Shown here piece by piece: positions 33,581 to 44,493 of a stretch of DNA of 47,691 nt. The stretch comes from Bacilli bacterium. Its GTDB lineage: Bacteria > Bacillota_I > Bacilli_A > RF39 > UBA660. Where the stretch lies: the NCBI GenBank assembly GCA_017511945.1, contig JAFWHR010000009.1, positions 1 to 47,691 of the forward strand, read 5' to 3'. Position numbers and translations under genes: made by a program. Positions within the stretch are counted from its first letter, which is position 1. The number at the start of each line of letters is the position of its first letter. A model generated the notes under the pieces. That model ran no database searches. It was not told the DNA's origin and saw only the letters and a list, made by a program, of their open reading frames with translations.

Positions 33581-34747
33581 ATGAAAATTGCAGTTGCAGG
33601 AACAGGTTATGTAGGTTTATCACTTGCTACATTACTTTCTGTTAAAAATGAAGTGATGGCTTTAGATATAATTGAAGATAAAGTTAAGATGATTAATAAT
33701 AGGGTTAGTCCTATTAAAGATGAATATATTGAGAAGTATTTTAAAGAAAAGAAATTAAATTTAAAGGCTACTTTAGATTATAAAGAGGCTTTTAAAGATG
33801 CTGAATTTATAATTATCAGTACTCCGACAAATTATGATGAAAAAGAAGGTTTTTTTGATACAAGTAGTGTTGAGGATGTTATTAAAAAAGTAATTGATAT
33901 GAAAATAGATACTACTATGGTTGTTAAATCAACTATTCCTGTTGGGTTTATTAAAAACATGAAAGAAAAATATAACATTGATAACATTATGTTTTCACCA
34001 GAGTTTTTAAGAGAGGGAAGAGCTTTATATGACAATCTATATCCATCTAGAATAATAGTTGGAGAAAAGAGTGATAGAGCACAAGAGTTTGCTAATTTAC
34101 TTACTGAAAGTGCATTAAAGAAAGATATTAAAGTTAAATATATGGATTCTACTGAGGCTGAGGCAGTTAAATTATTTGCTAATACTTATCTTGCTTTAAG
34201 GGTTGCATATTTTAATGAACTTGATACTTATGCTGAAGTTAAGGGTCTTAATACCAATGATATAATTGATGGGGTTTGTCTAGACCCTAGAATAGGGGAT
34301 CACTATAACAATCCTTCATTTGGTTATGGTGGGTACTGTTTACCTAAAGATACAAAACAACTACTTGCTAACTATAAAAATGTTCCTCAAAATTTAATTG
34401 AGGCGATAGTTAAGTCAAATGATACGAGAAAAGATCACATAGCTGATATGATAATTAAGAGAAATCCAAGTGTAGTAGGTATATACAGATTAACTATGAA
34501 AAGTGGTTCTGACAATTTTAGAGCTAGTGCGATTCAAGGAGTTATCGATAGGATTAAATCTAGTGGTATTAAAGTTATTATTTATGAACCTACTTTAGAT
34601 AAAAAAGTATTTAACGGATGTGACGTTATTAAAAGTTTTGCTGAATTTGAGGATATGACTGATTTAGTTTTAGTTAATAGAATGGATGAGAATGTAGAGT
34701 TAATTAAAGAGAGGGTTTATACGAGAGACTTATTTGCAAGAGATTAA
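33581..34747 (+). CDS. ugd: UDP-glucose 6-dehydrogenase
   Basis: Makes UDP-glucuronic acid from UDP-glucose with NAD+. The N-terminal [44 protein letters not shown] and the catalytic [10 protein letters not shown] (C253) identify the enzyme. The short 388-residue form and spacing resemble streptococcal HasB rather than UDP-ManNAc dehydrogenases. AGGAGG precedes the ATG. It is monocistronic, with its own promoter and terminator. Confidence 0.92.
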   Translation: MKIAVAGTGYVGLSLATLLSVKNEVMALDIIEDKVKMINNRVSPIKDEYIEKYFKEKKLNLKATLDYKEAFKDAEFIIISTPTNYDEKEGFFDTSSVEDVIKKVIDMKIDTTMVVKSTIPVGFIKNMKEKYNIDNIMFSPEFLREGRALYDNLYPSRIIVGEKSDRAQEFANLLTESALKKDIKVKYMDSTEAEAVKLFANTYLALRVAYFNELDTYAEVKGLNTNDIIDGVCLDPRIGDHYNNPSFGYGGYCLPKDTKQLLANYKNVPQNLIEAIVKSNDTRKDHIADMIIKRNPSVVGIYRLTMKSGSDNFRASAIQGVIDRIKSSGIKVIIYEPTLDKKVFNGCDVIKSFAEFEDMTDLVLVNRMDENVELIKERVYTRDLFARD

Positions 34748-34756
34748 GTCTTTTTT
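34726..34756 (+). terminator. Terminator after ugd
   Basis: AGACTTA (34726-34732) pairs with TAAGTCT (34745-34751), followed by T. The stop codon is in the loop. Confidence 0.7.
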
Positions 34757-34758
34757 AA

Positions 34759-34787
34759 TTGAAATGAATTTATATATGTGATAGTAT
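34759..34787 (+). promoter_or_regulatory. Promoter of the VanZ-like gene
   Basis: TTGAAA (34759-34764), 17 bases, TAGTAT (34782-34787). Confidence 0.5.
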
Positions 34788-34818
34788 TATCTATGAAGTA
34801 GAAGGAGAGTGATCATAT

Positions 34819-35295
34819 TTGAAAAGTAAATATTTATTTATTCTTACAATCTTATTTACAATTTTGTGGATGGGTGTAATTTTCTCTTTTTCTAATGCTT
34901 CTTCTGATGAGTCTAATGATAGTAGTATGGGTGTTATTAGATATGTTGTTAAAAAGATTTATAGAGATAAAGATGATAGTGAGATAGAGAAGATCGTAAT
35001 TAAAGTTAATAAGCCTTTTAGAAAACTTGCTCATGCTTCTGTATATTTTGTACTTGCAAATTTTATTTGCAGTATTGTAATTGTTATTAAAGATAAAATT
35101 AAAATGTGCATTATTATAAGTTTAATCGTATGTTTCTTATTTGCATGTACTGATGAGTGGCATCAGACTTTTATAAATCAAAGGACTGGACAGTTTAGCG
35201 ATGTTTTAATTGATACATTAGGGGCACTCGTTGGTTGTTTTGTCTTTAACATGATAATTAAAAAAATACGTAAGTCTAAAAATAGAGTTATATAA
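34819..35295 (+). CDS. VanZ family membrane protein
   Basis: 158 residues with three or four membrane helices and the VanZ pattern: VIFSFSNASSDES, RKLAHASVYFVLANF, TDEWHQTFINQRTGQFSDVL and IDTLGALVG. VanZ proteins confer low-level teicoplanin resistance in some hosts; the general role is unknown but they often sit in envelope loci. TTG start at 34819 after GAAGGAGAGTGAT. Confidence 0.9.
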   Translation: MKSKYLFILTILFTILWMGVIFSFSNASSDESNDSSMGVIRYVVKKIYRDKDDSEIEKIVIKVNKPFRKLAHASVYFVLANFICSIVIVIKDKIKMCIIISLIVCFLFACTDEWHQTFINQRTGQFSDVLIDTLGALVGCFVFNMIIKKIRKSKNRVI

Positions 35296-35370
35296 AATAT
35301 TTTTCTAATTGTTATAAGTGATTTGAATATTATTTAAATAGGTAGTAAATGATAAATGTGAGGGATGAAT

Positions 35371-35499
35371 ATGATTTTATTACTTATTTTTATATCACTT
35401 ATTTTTTTATACAGTGCGTGCAGAGTATCTAGTGAGTGCTCAAAAGAAGAGGAATACAGAAATGTAAATGAACGAAATGTCAAAAAAATGTTGAAATAA
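35371..35499 (+). CDS. Small single-helix membrane protein
   Basis: A 42-codon ORF with GAGGG 5 bases before the ATG. The product starts MILLLIFISLIFLYSACRVS, a hydrophobic helix, then a charged tail SSECSKEEEYRNVNERN. The ATG and site are good and the coding is clean, but there is no family. The following promoter -35 lies inside its last codons. Confidence 0.6.
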   Translation: MILLLIFISLIFLYSACRVSSECSKEEEYRNVNERNVKKMLK

Positions 35500-35519
35500 T
35501 ACTAATAAAGTTGTATAAT
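35491..35519 (+). promoter_or_regulatory. Promoter of the sortase/Wzc operon
   Basis: TTGAAA (35491-35496), 17 bases, TATAAT (35514-35519), close to consensus. It would drive the surface protein, sortase, membrane protein, Wzz-kinase and phosphatase genes, which are spaced by 22 bases or less. Confidence 0.7.
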
Positions 35520-35540
35520 TAACTCAAGGGAGGAAGTAAC

Positions 35541-36071
35541 ATGAAGAAAATTATGATGACACTTTTTACAATAGTACTATTATTTGTATGTTCAGCAAAT
35601 GTAAGTGCGATGAGTGAAAGTGATCTATATGCAAAGCTTACGGCAACTTATAATATCAATGGATATAATTTTACTATAAGTGCGGGAGATAAGGTTTTAG
35701 CAAAAAAATACTTAGATGCGTATGAGGTATCAAGTAAGGATGCGGATTATATTGCTGGAAAGATCGATGAGGCAGTAAGTGCGATGAGAAATTCAGGAGT
35801 TAATGATTTTTCTGATTTTAGCAAACTTCCAAAATCTTTAAAGGATACTTTAAGAAAGTTAGTTGAAGATATTGCTGCTAATACATCAGTTAAAGCTACA
35901 GTTAAAAAGGGAAAAGTAGTAATATTTAATCCAGATGGAACAGTATTTGCTGAAATTACAAAAACTGTTAAAAATACAGGTATGAATATGAGCATCATTG
36001 CTTCTCTAGCTTTAGTAGTTGTAATAGCTGGTGCTATCATACTTATTAAAAATGCGAAAGTCAATGCATAA
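35541..36071 (+). CDS. Secreted protein with sorting-type C-terminus, likely sortase substrate
   Basis: 176 residues: signal peptide (about 1-23, ending VSA), a helical middle part (LAKKYLDAYEVSSKDADYIA, KLPKSLKDTLRKLVEDIA), a short strand-rich part (KGKVVIFNPDGTVFAEITKT), then VKNTG, a membrane helix (NMSIIASLALVVVIAGAIIL) and a basic tail IKNAKVNA. This is the layout of a wall-sorting signal with VKNTG in the place of LPxTG. The class D sortase gene begins inside its last codons. GGGAGGAAG precedes the ATG. No protein family recognised for the middle part. Confidence 0.75.
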   Translation: MKKIMMTLFTIVLLFVCSANVSAMSESDLYAKLTATYNINGYNFTISAGDKVLAKKYLDAYEVSSKDADYIAGKIDEAVSAMRNSGVNDFSDFSKLPKSLKDTLRKLVEDIAANTSVKATVKKGKVVIFNPDGTVFAEITKTVKNTGMNMSIIASLALVVVIAGAIILIKNAKVNA

Positions 36072-36681
36072 AAAACATAAGTTTAGTAAAAAGGTATTTG
36101 CTACTTACGTGGCAATTTCCTTTTTATTTGTGTCTGTTTTCATTGTATGTGTGTATTTTGGATTTAATAAGACCATAAAAAGGTATACAAATCTTATAAA
36201 TACAGTTGCAATTAAAAGAAGTGAAGAGGCTAGAGAGATATCGTTTGATAAAGTAAATAAAAAATTAGAAGTTATGCCAGCATACGGTGATAAATACGGA
36301 AATGTAATAATAGATTCAATACAATTAAATTTACCTCTATATTACGGAGATAATGAGGAGATATTAAGTTATGGTATAGGTCATTATGCAGGGTCGTACT
36401 TTCCTGGTGAGGGAGGAAGTATAATACTTGCTGGTCATAATGATCCTGGTTATTTCGAAAGATTATCTGAAGTTAAAGAGGGGGATAAAATTACTTTAGA
36501 TGTTAGTTATGGAAAATTTAGTTATAAAGTTCAAAGTACTAAAATAGTAAATGAGAATGATTTAGACAGTTTTCCAATTAGTGAAGATAGAGAACTTTTA
36601 ATTCTTTATACTTGTTATCCTAAGGGAATAGGACATAAAACTGAGAGGTTTGTCGTATATGCGGAAGGTGATGAGTCATGA
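36064..36681 (+). CDS. Class D sortase
   Basis: Membrane-bound transpeptidase of 205 residues. One N-terminal helix (about 8-33) is followed by the sortase barrel with the catalytic triad His in LAGHND (H125), Cys in LYTCYP (C184) and Arg in KTERFVV (R195). The order LYTCYP and GxGSIILAGHND-type motif fit class D. The start is uncertain: ATG at 36064 (MHKKHKF) or at 36052, both within the end of the upstream gene and with no clear ribosome site, so translation is probably coupled. The downstream gene overlaps by 4 bases (ATGA). Confidence 0.9.
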   Translation: MHKKHKFSKKVFATYVAISFLFVSVFIVCVYFGFNKTIKRYTNLINTVAIKRSEEAREISFDKVNKKLEVMPAYGDKYGNVIIDSIQLNLPLYYGDNEEILSYGIGHYAGSYFPGEGGSIILAGHNDPGYFERLSEVKEGDKITLDVSYGKFSYKVQSTKIVNENDLDSFPISEDRELLILYTCYPKGIGHKTERFVVYAEGDES

Positions 36682-37493
36682 AGAATGTTAAAATGTTTAC
36701 GAGAATTATACTCGGTTTAATAGCATCGTTTTTTCTAATTATTCTTTCAGTTTTATTGATTATGAAGTCTACTATATTAAATAAAGATTATGTCATTAAA
36801 AAGATATCTGATGATAACTATTATGATAAGTTATATGAAGAGATTAAGAAAGATATGGAAAATAACACTCTATCATCTGGAATTGATAAGGAAGTTATAA
36901 ATGACATTTATACTGAGGACATGGTTCGTGACGATGTAGGTGGTTTAATAGGATCTATTTATAGTGGTAATAAATTTGATATAAATTTAGAAAAGATAGA
37001 GGGCAATTTAAATGAAAGTATTGATGAATTTTTAAACAAGAATAATCTAAAAGCAGATGATGAAAACGCTTTAAATAATTTTAAAGATAGAATAGTAAAT
37101 GTATATAAAGATGAAGTCAGTCTATATGGATATTTTAACAATATAGGAGATAAATATAAAAAGGTTGATAATGTTTGTAATATTTTAATTGTTTTGTCAA
37201 TTGTTATTATAAGTTTAAATCTATTTATAATTAGAAAGTTACATAAAAAGTATTATGGAGTTACCTTTTTATCAGCTGGTTTAGGTCTTGTTTATTTAAA
37301 AATATTTATTTGGGAAGGAATTGATATTAAAAATATCATCATAATATCTGACAGTTTTTCAAATGTTTTAAAGAATATTTTAAATGACATGGGAACTAAA
37401 CTACTAACACTTTCTATAATATTTATAATATTAGGTATTATTTTAAATATAACTAGTTCATTTAAAAAGATTAAAAGAATAAGAAGAACTTAA
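36678..37493 (+). CDS. Four-helix membrane protein of the sortase operon
   Basis: 271 residues. The N-terminal helix (about 9-31) is followed by an extracellular helical domain of about 125 residues (DYVIKKISDDNYYDKLYEEI, KIEGNLNESIDEFLNKNNLK). Three further helices (about 165-185, 195-213 and 240-262) and a basic tail KKIKRIRRT end it. It starts in an ATGA overlap with the sortase, so a joint role in surface assembly is likely. No family recognised. Confidence 0.75.
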   Translation: MKNVKMFTRIILGLIASFFLIILSVLLIMKSTILNKDYVIKKISDDNYYDKLYEEIKKDMENNTLSSGIDKEVINDIYTEDMVRDDVGGLIGSIYSGNKFDINLEKIEGNLNESIDEFLNKNNLKADDENALNNFKDRIVNVYKDEVSLYGYFNNIGDKYKKVDNVCNILIVLSIVIISLNLFIIRKLHKKYYGVTFLSAGLGLVYLKIFIWEGIDIKNIIIISDSFSNVLKNILNDMGTKLLTLSIIFIILGIILNITSSFKKIKRIRRT

Positions 37494-37515
37494 ATAAGGT
37501 TTAAGGAGTTGGGTT

Positions 37516-38874
37516 ATGGAAGAGATTAATATAAAGGATTTTTTAGATTATTTAAAAAAGTATATTATCCTTATAATTTTTATTACAGTATTACTTGTAA
37601 GTGGAATGTTCGCATATGATAAGATGGTTAAAAAACCTATGTATACCACTTATACGACGATAGTTTTAGTTAAGGGTGAAAATAATGGTTTAACTGGAAC
37701 TAATGAGGCTATATCGCAAAATGATGTACTTTTAAATCAGAACTTGGTTTCTACATATAGTCAAATTATTAAAAGTAAATTAGTTTTAAAGCAGGTAATA
37801 TCTGATTTAAAATTAGATTACAGTATTAAACAGTTATCTTCAAATATTAAAGTTGAAGCTTTAGAGGATACTGAAATACTTAAAATATCAGTTAGTGATT
37901 TAAAACCTGAAAGAGCGGCTGACATTGCAAATAAAATTGCCGATGTATTCAGTTTAGAGATTAAGAAGATTTATAAGATTAACAATGTAAGTGTGATAGA
38001 TGATGCGCAGGTATCTTATGAAGTATCTAATAATACTTTAAAAAGAGATATTGCTTTAGCTATTTTAGCGGGAATATTTGGAACAAGTGCGCTTGTGTTT
38101 ATCAAATTCTATTTCGATGATACTGTAAAATACAGTGAAAGTTTAGAACAAGAGATTAAGATGCCTATAATTGCTAAAGTTCTTAGAGAGAAAAATTCTA
38201 CAGATTTAATTACAGTTAAAAGGCCTAACGCTTTAACTTCTGAGAGCATTAGAACTCTTAGAACTAATCTCCAGTTTGCATCTGTCGATAAAGAGATTAA
38301 GACAATTTTACTTACGAGTACTTTACCTGGTGAAGGTAAGAGTTTTATAGCTGCCAACCTTGCTGTATCGTTCGCACAGGCTGGTAAACTTGTTTTACTT
38401 GTCGACTGTGATTTGAGAAAAGGTCGCCAGCACAAAATATTTGGAATTCCAAATCAGAAAGGTCTATCTAATTTATTGATCGGTGACTTTGGTAAGGTAA
38501 AAGATTATATCCATAAAACTAAGATAAAAGGATTATCAGTAATTACCAGAGGAGCTTGTCCACCTAATCCTAGTGAACTTTTAAACTCTAAGAAAAACAG
38601 TGTATTCATAGGTAAAGTTAGAGATTGGTATGATGTAGTAATATTTGATGGTGCTCCATGTAGTGGACTATCTGATTCACTTATATTATCATCATTTGTC
38701 GATGGAGTAGTTATGGTTACAAGTGAGAATACTACACCTAAGAGTGAACTTAATAATTCTAGAAAATCAATTACTGCAGTTGGTGGTAATATAGTTGGTG
38801 GAGTTATCAACAATATGAATAATAAAGGTTCTTCTTATGGTAAATACTATTACTATTATGAGGATGACGAATGA
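37516..38874 (+). CDS. Polysaccharide co-polymerase and tyrosine autokinase (Wzz-BY-kinase fusion)
   Basis: The N-terminal Wzz domain has TM1 (about 17-37) and TM2 (about 178-196). It is joined to a cytoplasmic BY-kinase: Walker A STLPGEGKS (about 266-274), Walker A' LLVDCDLRKG (about 293-302), Walker B VIFDGAPCSG, and a tyrosine cluster in the tail (YGKYYYYYEDDE). BY-kinases autophosphorylate that cluster to control chain length and export. In most Bacillota the two halves are separate proteins (CapA/CapB type); here they are one 452-residue chain. The phosphatase gene overlaps its end. Confidence 0.93.
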   Translation: MEEINIKDFLDYLKKYIILIIFITVLLVSGMFAYDKMVKKPMYTTYTTIVLVKGENNGLTGTNEAISQNDVLLNQNLVSTYSQIIKSKLVLKQVISDLKLDYSIKQLSSNIKVEALEDTEILKISVSDLKPERAADIANKIADVFSLEIKKIYKINNVSVIDDAQVSYEVSNNTLKRDIALAILAGIFGTSALVFIKFYFDDTVKYSESLEQEIKMPIIAKVLREKNSTDLITVKRPNALTSESIRTLRTNLQFASVDKEIKTILLTSTLPGEGKSFIAANLAVSFAQAGKLVLLVDCDLRKGRQHKIFGIPNQKGLSNLLIGDFGKVKDYIHKTKIKGLSVITRGACPPNPSELLNSKKNSVFIGKVRDWYDVVIFDGAPCSGLSDSLILSSFVDGVVMVTSENTTPKSELNNSRKSITAVGGNIVGGVINNMNNKGSSYGKYYYYYEDDE

Positions 38875-39578
38875 TAGATATTCATTCACATCTTCTATAT
38901 GGTGTTGATGATGGATCTAAATCTTTAGAAGAGAGTGTTGATATAATAAGAAATATGGAAAAAGAAGGGTTTACTGACATTATATTAACCCCTCACTACA
39001 TAAGTGGAAGTAATTATGCAAGTTCTAAGAGGAATAATATTAAACTTTTAAATGAGTTAAAAAGATGCCTTAGAGATAATAATGTAGATGTAAACTTGTT
39101 TTTGGGAAATGAGATATATATAGATGATAATATATATGACCTTTTAAAGGAAAGAGAAATAAGTTCTTTAAATGATTCAGTATTTCTTTTGATTGAACTA
39201 CCTATGAGTGGGGAGTATGAGGGATATATTGATTTATTTGATTATTTAATGAGTAAGGGATATAAAGTTATACTTGCTCATCCTGAGAGATATCACTCAT
39301 TTCAAAATGATTTTAACAGAATATATGAACTTGAAAGAATTGGCGTATATTTTCAGTGCAATTTTGAAAGTATTCTTGGCAGTTATGGTAAGGGAGCAAT
39401 TAAAACTGTTAAAAGGCTTTTAAAGGAAAAGAAGATATCTTTTATAGCTTCAGATATTCATCATAGAAAACACGATTATACTAAATTTTCTAAAGCAAAA
39501 AAGAAAATGAGGAGATATTTATCAAAAGGAGAGTTAAATGTCTTGTTAAATGAAAATCCTAGTAAAATTATCAACTAG
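38871..39578 (+). CDS. PHP-type tyrosine phosphatase (CpsB/YwqE family)
   Basis: 235 residues: metal-binding IDIHSHLLYGVDDGS, TPHYISGS, LGNEIYID, ILAHPERY and ASDIHHRKHD. This is the manganese-dependent phosphatase that dephosphorylates the tyrosine tail of the adjacent BY-kinase. Overlap of 4 bases (ATGA) with the kinase gene matches the usual cps pair. It ends the operon. Confidence 0.93.
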   Translation: MIDIHSHLLYGVDDGSKSLEESVDIIRNMEKEGFTDIILTPHYISGSNYASSKRNNIKLLNELKRCLRDNNVDVNLFLGNEIYIDDNIYDLLKEREISSLNDSVFLLIELPMSGEYEGYIDLFDYLMSKGYKVILAHPERYHSFQNDFNRIYELERIGVYFQCNFESILGSYGKGAIKTVKRLLKEKKISFIASDIHHRKHDYTKFSKAKKKMRRYLSKGELNVLLNENPSKIIN

Positions 39579-39626
39579 GTTTTTTTTTACTTAAAAATAA
39601 TATATAATATATTTGGAGGAGATAAT

Positions 39627-42227
<2,601 letters not shown>

Positions 42228-42233
42228 TTTAAA

Positions 42234-42263
42234 AACCCTTGAGTATTTCAAGGGTTAATTTTA
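42234..42263. terminator. Terminator hairpin after the MacB-like gene
   Basis: AACCCTTGA (42234-42242) pairs perfectly with TCAAGGGTT (42248-42256), 5-base loop, followed by AATTTTA. It directly precedes the first ATGGAGC repeat copy. Confidence 0.75.
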
Positions 42264-42264
42264 T

Positions 42265-42308
42265 ATGGAGCGAGTAACATACAGCTTACGAACTAATTTC
42301 TCTTTCAT
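42265..42308. repeat. Repeat A, copy 1
   Basis: ATGGAGCGAGTAACATACAG continues as CTTACGAACTAATTTCTC and TTTCA. It is found again at 43501-43543 with one base changed. The core has imperfect dyad symmetry (AGCGAGTAA and TTACGAACT around CATACAGC). Confidence 0.75.
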
Positions 42309-42349
42309 GATAATTATATATGAATTATATCTAAAATTCAATGCTTTTA

Positions 42350-42550
42350 TTATCCAAGACCATATAAATGAAAGAAACTAGCAAAATACATAGCGGGAAT
42401 GCTCATTGGCAAAGTTAAAACAATAGTATACATAGGTAAATAATTTAGTATTTTTTTATATGTACTATCAATATTTTTGAAATGTGCTATAAATGCAATA
42501 ATTATAATAAATATAATATGTTTATAAAATTTAAAAAAGTTAATTTTGAT
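42350..42550 (-). pseudogene. Truncated membrane-protein remnant
   Basis: On the minus strand 66 sense codons run from just after a TAA at 42553 to a stop at 42350. The stretch HIIFIIIIAFIAHF and a later LPMYTIVLTLPMSIPAMYF read as two membrane helices ending in HLYGLG. There is no start codon before residue 40, and the open frame begins where repeat B ends, so it looks like the C-terminal end of a gene cut by the repeat. Low confidence that it was ever this gene in this place. Confidence 0.3.
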
Positions 42551-42552
42551 TT

Positions 42553-42606
42553 ATAAAGAAAAAATCGAACTCAAAAGTTCGACTAATTTACATATGGAGC
42601 TAGTGA
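42553..42606. repeat. Repeat B, copy 1 (minus-strand terminator) with partial repeat A
   Basis: The element TTATAAAGAAAAAATCGAAC continues with TCAAAAGTTCGACTAA. TCGAACT pairs with AGTTCGA around CAAA, and on the minus strand the hairpin is followed by six T, a good terminator for the gene at 42685-43350. It is followed after a few bases by ATGGAGCTAGTGA, a partial copy of repeat A. Confidence 0.75.
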
Positions 42607-42684
42607 AGAAAAAGTATGATAACTTTTTAACAAATCTAAATATTTGTTATTAAATTTATTAACTATATTGAGTATACCATATTT

Positions 42685-43350
42685 TTATTTTTTTATAATT
42701 TTTTTTATATATGAAACATTCTTAAATTCATATTGACTAGTATAATTATCCAATATTTCATTTATTTCAGCTTCGGTAATTTTTGGTTCATTTTTTTCAA
42801 AACGATAATTTCGTATTGCATTAACAAATTCCTCAATAATATTAAGATAATCATTTGGAATATTATTAAAAGTTATCTCATTTAAAACAAAAACAATCCC
42901 ATTATATAATTTTATTGATTTTTCTAAATCATTTTCCCTTAAATACCCTCTGGTGTTAGCATCTAGAACTATAAATAAAGGAACTTTTAAAAATTCATCA
43001 TTATAAAACACTTCTTCTTTGTACTTTTTAGGAAGAATTAATTTTATTGGAATATTAAATTCTCTGTCACCATCATATTTACCAAACATATCATATTCCG
43101 GTACAGATATGTGTCTATAAGCTGTATAATAAGCATAAGGCTGTTTATCAACAACTGTAAGTAAATTAGCAATAGCTCTACCAATGGCATCAACATTAAA
43201 GGTATTAAATTGGTATAAAGTTGATAAAACTTCTTGTTTTTGAGCTAATAATTTTTGTTTTTTTACTTCTATGTCCTGTTTTTGTTGTTCTTTTTGGTCA
43301 ATGGCTGCGTTTAGTTTTTCAATATTCTGTATTATCTCTTGAATTTTCAT
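42685..43350 (-). CDS. Coiled-coil protein of unknown function
   Basis: 221 residues. The first 45 form a strong coiled coil (IEKLNAAIDQKEQQKQDIEV, KKQKLLAQKQE). The rest is a mixed alpha-beta domain (VPEYDMFGKYDGDREFNIP, FLKVPLFIVLDANTRGYLRE) with a Lys-rich end. GAGGAGG is well placed before the ATG at 43350. No family recognised. The gene stands between repeat copies B (42553) and B/A (43457) and has the same orientation as the next minus-strand gene. Confidence 0.65.
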   Translation of the reverse strand: MKIQEIIQNIEKLNAAIDQKEQQKQDIEVKKQKLLAQKQEVLSTLYQFNTFNVDAIGRAIANLLTVVDKQPYAYYTAYRHISVPEYDMFGKYDGDREFNIPIKLILPKKYKEEVFYNDEFLKVPLFIVLDANTRGYLRENDLEKSIKLYNGIVFVLNEITFNNIPNDYLNIIEEFVNAIRNYRFEKNEPKITEAEINEILDNYTSQYEFKNVSYIKKIIKK

Positions 43351-43456
43351 TTCAAATCCTCCTCATAATCTTGGATATATTATATCATCATTGATATTAT
43401 TTGTAAATTAAAGCTCATACACTTTCATTCACCTCAATTCAAATAAAATGGTTATT

Positions 43457-43543
43457 TTATAAAGAAAAAATCGAACTCAAAAGTTCGACTAAAATTACAA
43501 ATGGAGCGAGTAACATACAGCTTACGAACTAAGTTCTCTTTCA
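43457..43543. repeat. Repeat B copy 2 plus repeat A copy 2
   Basis: The B element at 43457-43492 (TTATAAAGAAAAAATCGAAC, then TCAAAAGTTCGACTAA) is identical to copy 1. ATGGAGCGAGTAACATACAG at 43501 continues repeat A with one difference from 42265. As a pair they sit downstream of the minus-strand gene at 43657-44493, where the B hairpin plus T run would act as its terminator. The 306 bases between 43351 and 43656 hold nothing else except AT-rich spacer. Confidence 0.8.
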
Positions 43544-43656
43544 AACTAATTATATAGCATAAAGGAATTCTTTACGACAATAAATATGGAAAAATAGAAT
43601 TTTCCATATACTAGTTTGTCAAAATTTTGAGAAACTATGCTATAATTTCTAATTAA

Positions 43657-44493
43657 TTAAAATGGATAGCGTTTTCTTCTGTATTGATAAACTACAGGTT
43701 TCCTTTCCGAACAAAAATGATCCCATACATAATCTTCAAGTGGATATTCGTCACTGATAATTCCTTCTTGATATAAATTCTTATGGTTATCATACATTTC
43801 TCTATAATAATTACTTACTTCGTCAAATGGAATAGTTTCTTTTAATATATAAAATACGTCATGTACATTTGCACTATAACTTGCCACATGATAGTCCACA
43901 TCAGCAATTAATCTTTTTGATTTAATTAATTCATCTAAATAATTAAAGTCATCATGATGAAATTTAAGTTTTTTATGGCAAAGAACACAGTAAGCTTCAT
44001 CATTCAGTGCTGCATATAAAGGGTGAGGACAAAGAAGGTTTTTTTTACATTTTGTAAGTTCCTCGATAACTTTTTTTCTTGTACTAGAAAGTTCCTTTTC
44101 TATACATTCTAATTTACTCTTTAAGTAAACATATTCGGAAATAATGTCTTTATTTAGCAATGAGTTTAATTCATGTAATAAGCCATCTATATCTGATTCT
44201 TTTAAATCATTTTTTTTAGTGATTATATTAGTCAAAAAAAATGACAATTCATCAAACCTTTGGACATCACTTTCACTTTCTAAATAACTTAATTTTATAT
44301 TAATTTGTTCATAGTTTTTTTCTAAATCATCTAACATTTGAAAGAGAACTTTTCTTCTGTCAAATGCACGTTTTGTATACAAATATTCATTTTGACGAGC
44401 CTGAATCGCATTTTTTCTTTTTTCCATTAATTCTTCTAATACTTTCGCACCCTCTGGAGTAAGTTTAACAGGTTTCCAAAAATCATAATTCAT
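43657..44493 (-). CDS. Coiled-coil protein with a CxH/CxxC zinc-knuckle-like motif
   Basis: 278 residues. The first 150 are mainly coiled coil (VLEELMEKRKNAIQARQNEY, KLECIEKELSSTRKKVIEEL). Then C155-x-H157 and C169-x2-C172 (LCPHPLYAALNDEAYCVLCH) look like a small zinc site, followed by HHDDFNYLDEL. GGTGGTGAT precedes the ATG at 44493. No family recognised. Same strand as the other coiled-coil gene, with the B/A repeat between them. Confidence 0.65.
   Translation of the reverse strand: MNYDFWKPVKLTPEGAKVLEELMEKRKNAIQARQNEYLYTKRAFDRRKVLFQMLDDLEKNYEQINIKLSYLESESDVQRFDELSFFLTNIITKKNDLKESDIDGLLHELNSLLNKDIISEYVYLKSKLECIEKELSSTRKKVIEELTKCKKNLLCPHPLYAALNDEAYCVLCHKKLKFHHDDFNYLDELIKSKRLIADVDYHVASYSANVHDVFYILKETIPFDEVSNYYREMYDNHKNLYQEGIISDEYPLEDYVWDHFCSERKPVVYQYRRKRYPF

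Noticed and set aside
38838-38874. Tyrosine run at the Wzz-kinase C-terminus as a low-complexity artefact
   Set aside because: Tyrosine clusters at this position are the normal autophosphorylation site of BY-kinases.
42234-43543. CRISPR array
   Set aside because: Only two or three unequal repeat copies with long, gene-containing gaps and no cas genes.
43501-43576. Possible tRNA on the minus strand ending CGCTCCA
   Set aside because: No matching 5' acceptor strand, no proper T-arm (GTTCGTAAGC lacks a 5-bp stem) and no anticodon arm could be drawn; kept only as a repeat.
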